NCBI GenBank assembly: GCA_946480705.1
Contig: CAMLLF010000112.1
Location: forward strand, 1-9,097
Length of the DNA stretch: 9,097 bases
Reading direction: 5' to 3'
Origin: an uncultured Lysobacteraceae bacterium
GTDB taxonomy: Bacteria > Pseudomonadota > Gammaproteobacteria > Xanthomonadales > Rhodanobacteraceae
Shown here: positions 1 through 7,832 of the stretch, in pieces
Numbering within the stretch: position 1 is the first letter of the stretch
Layout of the letters: each line of letters begins with the position of its first letter
Notes under the pieces: model-generated
Databases searched by the model: none
What the model was told of the DNA's origin: nothing
What the model saw: the letters and a program-made list of their open reading frames with translations, nothing else
Translations under genes and position numbers: made by a program

Positions 1-382
1 CGACGCCGACTCGCGCCTCGGCCCGGTCTGCGAAATCATTCTGAAAGGCCAGTACTACTGGCTGCCGTTCGATCACATCCAGAAACTCGACTTCGAAGCG
101 CCGACCGATCTGCGCGATCTCGTCTGGTTGCCCGGGCGCCTCACGTTGCGCAACGGCGGACAGCACGTCGTGCTCGTGCCGAGCCGCTACCCGCGCAGCT
201 ACGGCCAGTCCGACGAACGCCTCGCGCTCGCATCGCTGACGACATGGCAGGCCATCGGCGAAGACGCCTACGCCGGTTTCGGCCAGCGCAGCTGGGTCAG
301 CAACGTCGACGACCACGCGTTCCTCTCCGTGCGCAGCCTCGAGCGCGCCGCGGACGAAGACGAAGCGGGCGTCGATGAGTAA
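1..382 (+). CDS. tagJ: TagJ/ImpE-family T6SS accessory protein, 3' part only
   Basis: The reading frame is open from the left edge (first full codon at position 2) and ends in TAA at 380-382, so only about the last 126 residues are present. The visible part carries the features of the ImpE/TagJ C-terminal domain: a G-x-V-C-E-x-I stretch, then YYWLPFDHIQKLDFEAP, LRDLVW, and a later L-x-P-S-R-Y segment followed by L-A-L-x-x-L-T-x-W. Members of this family (HsiE1 in Pseudomonas) are cytoplasmic T6SS accessory proteins that bind the N-terminal helix of the sheath protein TssB and are thought to influence how ClpV reaches the sheath. The gene lies directly before tssE, as in HSI-I-type clusters, and overlaps it by 8 bases, implying co-translation. 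The C-terminus is short and acidic. The family call rests on recognised motifs and gene order; the N-terminal half lies outside the window. Confidence 0.9.
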   Translation, partial: DADSRLGPVCEIILKGQYYWLPFDHIQKLDFEAPTDLRDLVWLPGRLTLRNGGQHVVLVPSRYPRSYGQSDERLALASLTTWQAIGEDAYAGFGQRSWVSNVDDHAFLSVRSLERAADEDEAGVDE

Positions 383-896
383 GTCGAATCCGCTGCAGGG
401 GGCGCGTTCGACCCGGCTGTTGCCGGTGCTGCTGGATCGTTTGACCGATCATCATCCGGACAATCGCAACGAGGCGCTGCAGGAGCGCACCATGACGAAG
501 GCGACGTATCGCCAGTCGGTGCTGCGCGATATCTCATTCCTGCTCAACACGACGAACGCCGAATCGGAAACCGATCTCGGCGGCGCCGACCAGGTGCGGA
601 CATCGGTCGTGAATTTCGGCGTGCCTGCGCTGTCCGGGCGTCACCTCATCGACGACGACCTCGACGACGTGCAGGCCGCGATCAAGGCCGCGATCCGCAC
701 GTTCGAGCCGCGCGTGCTGCCCGAAAGTCTCGTCGTGAAGATCCTGCCGTCCGAGGACGGCTATCGCACGCACAACCAGCTGACCATGGAAATCCGCGGC
801 CAGCTCTGGTCCGAACCGTATCCGATCGACCTGCTGCTGCGCTCGCGCGTCGATCTCGAAAGCGGGCAGATCCTGCTCGAAGACCTGATGGGTTAG
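375..896 (+). CDS. tssE: TssE, gp25-like T6SS baseplate protein
   Basis: This 173-residue protein is a T6SS baseplate component homologous to phage T4 gp25. With TssF, TssG and TssK it forms the wedge that triggers sheath polymerisation on the cytoplasmic side of the inner membrane. Family marks are an N-terminal RLLPVLLDRLTD segment (residues 14-25), VLRDISFLLN (about 49-58), VVNFGVPALSG (78-88) and TFEPRV (109-114), the last matching the conserved E-P-R core of gp25-like proteins. The length is normal for the family. The ATG at 375 lies inside the tagJ stop region and has no strong Shine-Dalgarno sequence, so translation is probably coupled to tagJ. A later ATG at codon 40 would remove the conserved N-terminal segment and is less likely. 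tssF begins 5 bases after the TAG stop. Confidence 0.96.
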   Translation: MSKSNPLQGARSTRLLPVLLDRLTDHHPDNRNEALQERTMTKATYRQSVLRDISFLLNTTNAESETDLGGADQVRTSVVNFGVPALSGRHLIDDDLDDVQAAIKAAIRTFEPRVLPESLVVKILPSEDGYRTHNQLTMEIRGQLWSEPYPIDLLLRSRVDLESGQILLEDLMG

Positions 897-901
897 GGGC
901 C

Positions 902-2779
902 ATGGATCCGCGACTCGTCGGCTACTACAACACCGAACTGAACTACCTGCGCGAACTCGGCGCGGAGTTCGCGGCAAACAATCCGAAGATCGCCGCGCGC
1001 CTGGGCATGCGCGACATCGAGGTCGCCGATCCCTACGTCGAACGCCTGCTCGAAGGCTTCAGCTTCCTGACCGCGCGCATCCAGCTGAAGATGGACGCGG
1101 AATTCCCGCGCTTCTCGCAGCGGCTGCTCGAAGTCATCTATCCGAACTACCTCGCACCGACGCCGGCGATGTGCATCGTCCAGTTCACGCCCGGCGAGAT
1201 GACCGGCAACCAGGGCGACTCGTTCCGCATCGAGCGCGGCGAACGCCTGCGCGCGCCCAGCCACATCGAAGGGCAGGCCGGCTGCGAATTCCGCACGGCG
1301 CACGATGTGGATTTGTGGCCATTGCGCGTCACCACCGCGCGCTTCGAGGGCGTGCCGACCGACGTGCGCGTCAACCGGCTGCGCCAGGACATGCCGGTCA
1401 AGGCGAGCCTGCGCCTGAACTTCCAGTTCAACGCGCCGCTGAGCGGCAAGAATCCGCCGCCCGACCGCCTGTCGCTGCATCTGGCCGGCAGCCCGCACAT
1501 CACCTCGCGGCTGCACGAACTGCTCTGCGGCCATGTGCTCGGTGTGTCGGTGCGAGCGCGCAGCAAGAAGGCCGCGACGGAATGGCGTCAGCTCGGCGCC
1601 GGTGCCGTACAGCCCGAGGGCTTCGACGACGCGCAGTCGCTGTTGCCGTACAACGGCCGCGGATTCCAGGGCTACCGGCTGCTGCACGAATACTTCGCGT
1701 TCCCGAGCCGCTATCACTTCGTCGCGCTCGACGGTCTGCGGCAGGCGCTGCAGGGGCTCGAAGCGCTCGACGGGTTCGAGGTCAGCATCCTGCTCGACCA
1801 GGACGTCAGCGAACTCGAGACCGTCGTCGACGCGACGCATTTCCTGCTGTTCTGCACGCCGGCCGTGAACCTGATCTCGATGCGTTCGGACCGCATCCAC
1901 GTCGGCGACAGCCGCTACGAACTGCACGTCGTTCCCGACCGCACGCATCCGCTGAACTATGAGGTCTACAGCGTCGAGCAGGTCGAAGGCTTCGGGCGCG
2001 ACAACGCCGTCGAAGCGAAATTCCGCCCGTTCTATTCGAGCCTCGTCGGCGACCGCGGCAATCACGGCACGTATTTCACGGTGCGGCGTGAACCGCGCCT
2101 CGCGTCGAGCTCGATGTCGCGCCACGGTTCGCGCACGACCTATCTCGGCTCCGAGGTGTACCTGTCGCTCGTGAACCAGCACGAGGCGCCCTACGGTTCG
2201 GGCCTGCGCCAGCTCGGCGTCGAGATGACCGTGACGAATCGCGATCTCGCGATGCTGATGGCCGTCGGCGGGCAGCACGACCTCGTGCCGGTCGAATCGG
2301 TGCCGGTCAGCGGCGTGCGCGTGCTGCAGGGCCCGACGCGACCCGTGTCGGCTGTGCCCGAAGGCGAAATCAATTGGCGCCTGATCAGCCATCTGGGCCT
2401 CAACTACCAGACGCTGACCGACCTGAGTCCGGAGCAGGGCGCGCTCGCGCTGCGCGAACTGCTGAGCCTCTATACCGCGCTCGGCGACGCCGCCGTCGCG
2501 CGCCACGCGAACGCGGTGCTGCAGACGAAGCTCACGCCGATCACGCGGCGCCTGCCCGGTGGCGGCCCGATCACGTTCGGCCGCGGCGTCGGCATCGACG
2601 TCACGATCGACGAAAGCCACTTCGCCGGCACGAGCCCGTACCTGTTCGGCGCGGTGCTCGAACAGTTCCTCGCGCGCCACGTCGCGCTGAACACGTTCAC
2701 CGAAACGAAGCTCGTCAGCGCCCAGCGCGGAACGCTGGGCCAATGGGCGCCGCGCTTCGGCCGGAGGCCGGTCGCATGA
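902..2779 (+). CDS. tssF: TssF, T6SS baseplate wedge protein
   Basis: This 625-residue protein is full length for TssF (VasA/ImpG family), which pairs with TssG in the baseplate wedge. The N-terminus MDPRLVGYYNTELNYLREL is the signature opening of the family. It is followed by the A-x-x-N-P-K-I-A-A-R-L-G-M segment, then DPYVERLLEGFSFLTARI and the conserved F-P-R-F-S-Q-R-L-L-E-V-I-Y-P-N-Y-L stretch around residues 64-83. Near the C-terminus, from about residue 559, the G-R-G-V-G-I-D-V-T-I-D-E run and the F-x-G-x-S-P-Y-L-F-G-A-V-L-E-x-F-L segment are also typical. No signal peptide or membrane segment is seen, as expected for a cytoplasmic baseplate protein. The start has only a weak purine-rich site (AGGGGC) just upstream. 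The stop overlaps the tssG start by 4 bases. No frameshift or truncation is visible. Confidence 0.98.
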   Translation: MDPRLVGYYNTELNYLRELGAEFAANNPKIAARLGMRDIEVADPYVERLLEGFSFLTARIQLKMDAEFPRFSQRLLEVIYPNYLAPTPAMCIVQFTPGEMTGNQGDSFRIERGERLRAPSHIEGQAGCEFRTAHDVDLWPLRVTTARFEGVPTDVRVNRLRQDMPVKASLRLNFQFNAPLSGKNPPPDRLSLHLAGSPHITSRLHELLCGHVLGVSVRARSKKAATEWRQLGAGAVQPEGFDDAQSLLPYNGRGFQGYRLLHEYFAFPSRYHFVALDGLRQALQGLEALDGFEVSILLDQDVSELETVVDATHFLLFCTPAVNLISMRSDRIHVGDSRYELHVVPDRTHPLNYEVYSVEQVEGFGRDNAVEAKFRPFYSSLVGDRGNHGTYFTVRREPRLASSSMSRHGSRTTYLGSEVYLSLVNQHEAPYGSGLRQLGVEMTVTNRDLAMLMAVGGQHDLVPVESVPVSGVRVLQGPTRPVSAVPEGEINWRLISHLGLNYQTLTDLSPEQGALALRELLSLYTALGDAAVARHANAVLQTKLTPITRRLPGGGPITFGRGVGIDVTIDESHFAGTSPYLFGAVLEQFLARHVALNTFTETKLVSAQRGTLGQWAPRFGRRPVA

Positions 2780-3867
2780 GCGATGCGTCCTCGCCATCGG
2801 TGCCGCAGGAACCCGCGCTGACGCAGCAGCAGGCGCGCGACATCGCCGCGCTGTGGCAGGCGCTCGAACAGGCGCCGCATGCCTACGACCTGTTCGCGCT
2901 GCTGCGCCGCGTCGAGGCGCTGCATCCGCATTTCCCGCGCCTGGGCCGCGCGAAGCGGCCGTCGCAGGAGCCGCTGCGCATCGGCCAGGAACCGTCGTCG
3001 TTCTTCGCGCCGTCGACGCTGGCGCGCCTGGAGAGCGGGCGGCGCAAGGGCGGTCCGAAGCTCGTGATCCACAGCTTCGGCCTGTTCGGTCCGAACGGCC
3101 CGCTGCCGCTCGTCATGACGGAATACGCGCACGAACGCGCGATCCACCACGGCGACCGCACGCTGATCGAGTTCGCCGACGTATTCCACCACCGGCTCAC
3201 CTTGCTGTTCTATCGCGCCTGGGCCGACGCGCAGTCGACGGTCAGTCTCGACCGCCCGCACGACGAGAAATTCACACGCCACGCGGCGAGCACGATTTCC
3301 TACGGCCTCGGCGCGACGCGCAACCGCGACAGCGTGCCCGACCACGCGCGGCTCAATCACGCCGGCCATCTCGTGCGCCAGACGCGCAACGCCGAAGGCC
3401 TCGCGCGCATTCTCGGCAATTTTTTCCGCGTGCCCGCCGCGATCGAGGAATTCGTCGGCCGCTGGCTGCCGCTGCCGCGCGACCAGCGCTCGCGGCTCGG
3501 CGCGAACCGCGGCAGCAGCCTCGGCGTCGACCTCGTCGCCGGCAATGCCGTGTGGGACCGCCAGCACCGCTTCCGCGTGCGCCTGGGTCCGATGTCGCGC
3601 AGTTCCTACGACGATCTGCTGCCGCCGGGCACGGGGCATCGCCAGCTGCTCGACTGGGTGCGCACCTACGTTGGCATCGAACTCGACTGGGACGTGCGCC
3701 TCGTGCTGCGCCGTGCCGACGTGCCGCAGGCGCGGCTCGGCGGCGACACGCGGCTGGGCTGGACGACCTGGCTCGGCGGCGGCGTGCCGCGCGACCGCGA
3801 CGACCTCGTGCTCGACCCCGAACGCATCCGGCGCGAACGCGCCGGCCCCGCCGCAGCCGCGGCATGA
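2776..3867 (+). CDS. tssG: TssG, T6SS baseplate wedge protein
   Basis: This 363-residue protein belongs to the TssG family (VasB/ImpH, DUF1305), which joins TssF, TssE and TssK in the baseplate. The start ATG overlaps the tssF stop in an ATGA arrangement, typical of translational coupling. The frame is open upstream of this point, but that part only shadows tssF. Visible family marks are DLFALLRRVEALHP near the N-terminus, the EPLRIGQEP segment, SFFAPSTLARLE, and the highly conserved FGLFGPNGPLPLVMTEY at about residues 101-117. This is followed by HHGDRTLIEFADVFHHRL and the FYRAWADAQ segment. The C-terminal part has the expected R-V-R-L-G-P and LLDWVRTYVG stretches, then a short Arg/Ala-rich end. 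No membrane segment is visible. The next annotated gene follows after 49 bases. Confidence 0.97.
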   Translation: MSDASSPSVPQEPALTQQQARDIAALWQALEQAPHAYDLFALLRRVEALHPHFPRLGRAKRPSQEPLRIGQEPSSFFAPSTLARLESGRRKGGPKLVIHSFGLFGPNGPLPLVMTEYAHERAIHHGDRTLIEFADVFHHRLTLLFYRAWADAQSTVSLDRPHDEKFTRHAASTISYGLGATRNRDSVPDHARLNHAGHLVRQTRNAEGLARILGNFFRVPAAIEEFVGRWLPLPRDQRSRLGANRGSSLGVDLVAGNAVWDRQHRFRVRLGPMSRSSYDDLLPPGTGHRQLLDWVRTYVGIELDWDVRLVLRRADVPQARLGGDTRLGWTTWLGGGVPRDRDDLVLDPERIRRERAGPAAAAA

Positions 3868-3920
3868 CCCTGCAATCCCTGCTGTTTCGCCAGACTCGCA
3901 CTACGGAATTCGACTCATGA
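3864..3920 (+). other. Possible 18-codon coupling mini-ORF between tssG and the next gene
   Basis: A tiny frame, MTLQSLLFRQTRTTEFDS, starts in an ATGA overlap with the tssG stop and ends in a second ATGA overlap with the start of the next gene. It fills the gap exactly. The downstream start at 3917 has no convincing Shine-Dalgarno sequence, so ribosomes passing through this mini-ORF could feed the next gene. Against coding, its codons (CAA, TTT, ACT, ACT, TCA) are less GC-rich at third positions than the neighbours, so it may be plain spacer. No peptide function is proposed. Confidence 0.25.
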
Positions 3921-4972
3921 CCAGGCCCGACCCGCGTACTCCGTTCTCTCCGTTCCGCGTCGCCGCGGCGCTGATCCTCGGCCTCTGCGCCACGGCCGCG
4001 TCGGCGGCGCCGCCGCCGGATCCGGCGCTCGTGCAGGCGCTCGAAGGCGTCTGGCAGGGCCAGCGCATCACGGTCGCGCCGCTCAGCGACGCGTTCACGC
4101 GCGATCCGTCGGTCGATCCGCCGCGCTACACCGTGCCGGTCAAGGAAGCGCCTGCCTACATCACGGTCGACGCCGAACACGCCGAGATCGAATACGGCCG
4201 CAAGACCTTCGCCGCGAACGAGTCGCCGTGGGGCCCGTTTCCGCTGCTCAACACCGACGACGCGGAACTCCTCGAAGTCACGCTGCCGAAGAAGAAATAC
4301 CTCGTCATTTCGGGCATCGGCGCGGGCCTCTACGGCATCGGCGACTGGCAGCGCTTCGGCTTCCTGCACGTCATCGACACGAGCGTGCGCGGCGCGCCGG
4401 TCTACTATCCGCTGTTCGCCGAAGCCGGCCTGCGCGACAAGGTCATCGGCAAGCTGCCGAATTCGACGGTGCTGAACTTCGCGCGGCTCGTGCATTCGCG
4501 CTGGGAGACGAACACGCAGATCAACGGCTACGAAGTGCTGCTGTATTCGCTGCTGCCGCGCGGACCCGAACGCGTGATCGGCGACGACGGCCGCCCGCTG
4601 GCCTATTCGCTGACGCGCGACGACGCGAACGCGCCCTGGGTGCTCGCACGCACGCCGGCCACGCCGATCGCCAACGTGCGCGACGACGCCAACCGTGCGT
4701 TCAGCGCGCCGCCGATGAAGAACGCGCTGCCGCAGCCCGCACCCGCGCCCGGTACCGCAGCGACGGCCGCGGCCGACGCGAATGCCGCCAACGCCACGGC
4801 CGCCACCGAAGACCCGGCTGCTGCCAAGAAGAAGGCGCGCAAGGAAAAGAACGACGCGCGCAAGAAAGAGGTCAAGGACGCCGCGACCGACATCGCCAAG
4901 GACGCGGCAAAGGATGCCGCTTCCGAAGCGGCGTCCGAAGCCGCGAAGAAAGCCATTCCCTCGATCCGTTGA
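3917..4972 (+). CDS. Unrecognised exported (periplasmic) protein in the T6SS operon, with Ala/Lys-rich tail
   Basis: I do not recognise this 351-residue protein. Residues 1-30 look like a Sec signal peptide: Arg residues up to R14, a hydrophobic run VAAALILGLCATAASA, and an A-S-A cleavage site before APPPDP. No lipobox is present, so a soluble periplasmic protein is expected. The mature part (about 31-265) looks globular, with WQGQRITVAPLSD, PKKKYLVISGIGAGLYGIG and INGYEVLLYSLLPRG segments. A Pro/Ala/Thr-rich linker (about 270-300) follows, then a strongly charged tail from K304 built of Lys-rich and repeating D-A-A-K/S-E-A-A units, likely one long helix. Other HSI-I-like clusters usually place tssH straight after tssG, so this is an insertion. 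The gene ends in tandem TGA-TAG stops, 16 bases before tssH. A T6SS accessory or envelope-protective role is inference only. A start further upstream in the same frame would only overlap tssG. Confidence 0.86.
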   Translation: MTRPDPRTPFSPFRVAAALILGLCATAASAAPPPDPALVQALEGVWQGQRITVAPLSDAFTRDPSVDPPRYTVPVKEAPAYITVDAEHAEIEYGRKTFAANESPWGPFPLLNTDDAELLEVTLPKKKYLVISGIGAGLYGIGDWQRFGFLHVIDTSVRGAPVYYPLFAEAGLRDKVIGKLPNSTVLNFARLVHSRWETNTQINGYEVLLYSLLPRGPERVIGDDGRPLAYSLTRDDANAPWVLARTPATPIANVRDDANRAFSAPPMKNALPQPAPAPGTAATAAADANAANATAATEDPAAAKKKARKEKNDARKKEVKDAATDIAKDAAKDAASEAASEAAKKAIPSIR

Positions 4973-4973
4973 T

Positions 4974-4978
4974 AGGGA
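4974..4978 (+). promoter_or_regulatory. Ribosome binding site of tssH
   Basis: AGGGA lies 10 bases before the ATG at 4989, overlapping the second of the two tandem stop codons of the preceding gene. It supports the start giving MSEISRVALFGKLNPLLYK, the usual ClpV N-terminus. Confidence 0.6.
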
Positions 4979-4988
4979 CATCCGCCCA

Positions 4989-7796
4989 ATGAGTGAGATC
5001 AGCCGCGTCGCGCTGTTCGGCAAGCTCAATCCGCTGCTCTACAAGGGCGTGGAAGGCGCCGCCGTGTTCTGCAAACTGCGCGGAAATCCCTATGTGGAAC
5101 TCGTGCACTGGCTGCACCAGCTGCTGCAGAACAACGACAGCGACCTGCACCGCATCATCCGCCACTATCAGCTCGACGCGGCGAAGCTCGCCGCCGACAT
5201 GGTCAAGTCGCTCGACCGCCTGCCGAGCGGCGCGACCGCGATCAGCGACCTGTCGGACCATCTGCAGAACGCGGTCGAGCGCGGCTGGGTCTATGCCACG
5301 CTGATGTACAACCAGAGCCAGGTGCGCGGCGCGACGCTGCTGCTCGGCATTCTGAAGACCCCCAGCCTGCGCACCGTGCTGCATGCGATGTCGAAGGAAT
5401 TCCAGGTCATCGACCCGGACAAGTTCGCGAACGAACTCGCGAAGGTCGTCGCGGGCTCGCCCGAAGACCAGCAGACGGCAACCGACGGCAGCGGTCTCGA
5501 CGCGAGCGGCGGGCCCGGCGAAGTCAGCGGCGCGATGGCGCCGGCGCAGCTCGGCAAGCAGGAAGCGCTGCGCAAGTTCGCGGTCGATCTGACCGAGCGC
5601 GCGCGCAAGGGCGAGATCGATCCGATCACCGGCCGTGACGACGAGATCCGCCAGATCATCGACATCCTCATGCGCCGCCGGCAGAACAACCCGCTGCTGA
5701 CCGGCGAAGCCGGCGTCGGCAAGACCGCCGTCGTCGAAGGCTTCGCCGTGCGCATCGCGAGCGGCGACGTGCCGCCGCAGTTGCAGGAAGTCTCGCTGCT
5801 CATGCTCGACATCGGCCTGCTGCAGGCCGGCGCGAGCATGAAGGGCGAATTCGAGCAGCGCCTGCGTCAGATCATCGACGAAGTGCAGGCGAGCCCGAAG
5901 CCGATCATCCTGTTCATCGACGAAGTCCACACGCTGATCGGCGCCGGCGGCGCGGCCGGCACCGGCGACGCGGCGAACCTGCTCAAGCCCGCGCTCGCGC
6001 GCGGCACCTTGCGCACGATCGGCGCGACGACCTGGAGCGAATACAAGAAGCACATCGAGAAAGACCCGGCGCTGACGCGTCGCTTCCAGGTCGTGCAGGT
6101 CGACGAGCCCGACGAGGACAAGGCCATCGCGATGGTCCGCGGCATCGTCACCATTCTGGAAAAGCACCACAAGATCACACTGCTCGACGAGGCCGTGACC
6201 GCGGCCGTGCGGCTGTCGCATCGCTACATCCCGGCGCGCCAGCTGCCCGACAAGGCCGTGAGCCTGCTCGACACGGCCTGCGCGCGCGTCGCGGTCAGCC
6301 AGCACACCACGCCGGCCGAACTCGAGGACTGCACGCGGCGCATCGAGATCCTGCGCACCGAGCAGGGCATCATCGAGCGCGAAGACGCCGTAGGCCTCGA
6401 TGTCGCCGAACGCCGCACGCGCTGCGAAGCGCAGCTCGCGCACGAACTCGAACGCGAAACCGGCCTGCGCGCGCGCTGGGACCAGGAAAACGAACTCGCG
6501 ACGCGCCTGCTCGACCTGCGTGCGCGGCTGCGCGAACTCGCCGCCGCCGCGAAGGCCGCGGCCGAAGCCGCCGAAGGCGGTGAGCCGGCCGTCGCGCCTG
6601 CGGCACCCGCTGCCGCGCCGGCCGACGGCGACGCCGTGACCGAACCCGTGCCCGATCGCGCGTTCCTGCTCGCCGAGCACGCCGCCGTGCAGGCCGAACT
6701 CGAAGCGCTGCAGGGCGAATCGCCGCTGATCCTGCCCGCCGTCGACGAAACCGCGGTCGCATCCGTCGTCGCCGACTGGACCGGCATTCCGGTCGGCCGC
6801 ATGGTGCGCGACGAGATCACCGCCGTGCTGCAGCTCGTCGACACGCTCGACCGGCGCGTCGTCGGCCAGCGCCATGCGCTCGAACTCATCACGAAGCGCA
6901 TCCAGACCTCGCGTGCGCGCCTGGACAACCCGAACAAGCCGATCGGCGTGTTCATGCTCGTCGGGCCTTCCGGCGTCGGCAAGACCGAGACCGCGCTCGC
7001 GCTCGCCGAAAGCCTCTACGGCGGCGAGCAGAACCTCATCACGATCAACATGAGCGAATTCCAGGAAGCGCACACCGTTTCCACGCTCAAGGGCGCTCCT
7101 CCGGGCTATGTCGGCTACGGCGAAGGCGGCGTGCTGACCGAAGCCGTGCGGCGTAAACCCTACTCGGTCGTGCTGCTCGACGAAGTGGAAAAAGCGCACT
7201 CCGACGTGCATGAAATCTTCTTCCAGGTCTTCGACAAGGGCTGGATGGAAGACGGCGAAGGCCGCGCGATCGATTTCCGCAACACGATCATCCTGCTGAC
7301 CTCCAATATCGGCACCGATCTCGTCATGAAGCTCACCGCCGATCCGGAACTCGCGCCGGAACCCGAAGCGCTGAACAAAGCGCTGCGCGAGCCGCTGCTG
7401 CAGAAATTCCCGCCGGCGTTCCTCGGCCGCCTCGTGACGATTCCGTACTACCCGCTGAGCAACGACACGCTCGCGCGCATCGTCAAGCTGCAGCTCGGTC
7501 GCATCCAGAAACGCATCGCCGAGCAGCACGGCATCGACTTCGGCTACGGCGACGACGCAGTGCAGCTCGTCATCCAGCGTTGCAACGAAGTCGAATCCGG
7601 CGGCCGCATGATCGACGCGATCCTGACCCACACGGTGCTTCCGACTGTCAGCCGCGAATTCCTGAGCTGTCTCGCCGACGGGCGCAAGCTCGCGACGATC
7701 CGCCTCGAAGTCACCGGCGACGATTTCGCGTATCGCTACGGTTATGCCGAGGACGCGGTGCAGCCCGCGGCCGCGACCGCCGATTCGATCGACTGA
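4989..7796 (+). CDS. tssH: TssH (ClpV), AAA+ ATPase that recycles the T6SS sheath
   Basis: This 935-residue Hsp100/Clp-type ATPase disassembles contracted TssB/TssC sheaths so the subunits can be reused. It opens with the ClpV N-terminal domain (residues 1 to about 155, with CKLRGNPYVELVHWLHQLLQ), then a Gly/Ser-rich linker. The first AAA+ module has Walker A GEAGVGKT (239-246), a MKGEFEQRL pore-loop segment (near 284-292), Walker B LFIDEVHTLIGAGG with D311/E312, and a putative arginine finger at R364/R365. The middle domain carries an Ala/Pro-rich stretch at about 518-555. The second module has ADWTGIPVGRM, Walker A GPSGVGKT (659-666), pore loop GYVGYGEGG (near 706), Walker B LLDEVEKAH with D731/E732, and the FPPAFLGRL finger segment. 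All catalytic residues are intact, so the enzyme should be active. It is a little longer than typical ClpV proteins, partly from the middle-domain insertion. Confidence 0.98.
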   Translation: MSEISRVALFGKLNPLLYKGVEGAAVFCKLRGNPYVELVHWLHQLLQNNDSDLHRIIRHYQLDAAKLAADMVKSLDRLPSGATAISDLSDHLQNAVERGWVYATLMYNQSQVRGATLLLGILKTPSLRTVLHAMSKEFQVIDPDKFANELAKVVAGSPEDQQTATDGSGLDASGGPGEVSGAMAPAQLGKQEALRKFAVDLTERARKGEIDPITGRDDEIRQIIDILMRRRQNNPLLTGEAGVGKTAVVEGFAVRIASGDVPPQLQEVSLLMLDIGLLQAGASMKGEFEQRLRQIIDEVQASPKPIILFIDEVHTLIGAGGAAGTGDAANLLKPALARGTLRTIGATTWSEYKKHIEKDPALTRRFQVVQVDEPDEDKAIAMVRGIVTILEKHHKITLLDEAVTAAVRLSHRYIPARQLPDKAVSLLDTACARVAVSQHTTPAELEDCTRRIEILRTEQGIIEREDAVGLDVAERRTRCEAQLAHELERETGLRARWDQENELATRLLDLRARLRELAAAAKAAAEAAEGGEPAVAPAAPAAAPADGDAVTEPVPDRAFLLAEHAAVQAELEALQGESPLILPAVDETAVASVVADWTGIPVGRMVRDEITAVLQLVDTLDRRVVGQRHALELITKRIQTSRARLDNPNKPIGVFMLVGPSGVGKTETALALAESLYGGEQNLITINMSEFQEAHTVSTLKGAPPGYVGYGEGGVLTEAVRRKPYSVVLLDEVEKAHSDVHEIFFQVFDKGWMEDGEGRAIDFRNTIILLTSNIGTDLVMKLTADPELAPEPEALNKALREPLLQKFPPAFLGRLVTIPYYPLSNDTLARIVKLQLGRIQKRIAEQHGIDFGYGDDAVQLVIQRCNEVESGGRMIDAILTHTVLPTVSREFLSCLADGRKLATIRLEVTGDDFAYRYGYAEDAVQPAAATADSID

Positions 7797-7815
7797 TTCC
7801 AACACTGATTCCGAC
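7792..7815 (+). repeat. Tandem 12-base duplication across the tssH stop
   Basis: ACTGATTCCAAC at 7792-7803 is followed directly by ACTGATTCCGAC at 7804-7815, with one mismatch. The first copy contains the tssH stop (TGA 7794-7796). The second supplies an in-frame reserve TGA at 7806-7808. It looks like a small local duplication in the spacer before the effector gene. Confidence 0.6.
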
Positions 7816-7817
7816 TC

Positions 7818-7823
7818 AAGGAG
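7818..7823 (+). promoter_or_regulatory. Strong ribosome binding site of the amidase gene
   Basis: AAGGAG with a 9-base spacing to the ATG at 7833 is close to the ideal Shine-Dalgarno sequence and is the best one in the window. It fixes the effector start and suggests independent, efficient initiation, unlike the coupled baseplate genes. Confidence 0.8.
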
Positions 7824-7832
7824 CCCGCCGTC

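Noticed and set aside
893..2797. A 634-codon open frame on the minus strand opposite tssF
   Set aside because: It is an antisense shadow of tssF with Arg/Ala/His-rich sequence and no family motif; tssF itself is full length and conserved.
2470..3639. A 389-codon minus-strand frame opposite tssF/tssG
   Set aside because: It has the same shadow character and spans two genes whose + strand products are clearly recognised.
3545..3916. Upstream extension of the exported-protein frame into tssG
   Set aside because: It would add Arg/Cys-rich shadow sequence before a good signal peptide. The ATG at 3917 gives a proper Sec signal.
4782..4988. Upstream extension of the tssH frame
   Set aside because: The extra residues are a Pro/Arg-rich shadow of the preceding gene's tail. 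The start at 4989 has a ribosome binding site and the standard ClpV N-terminus.
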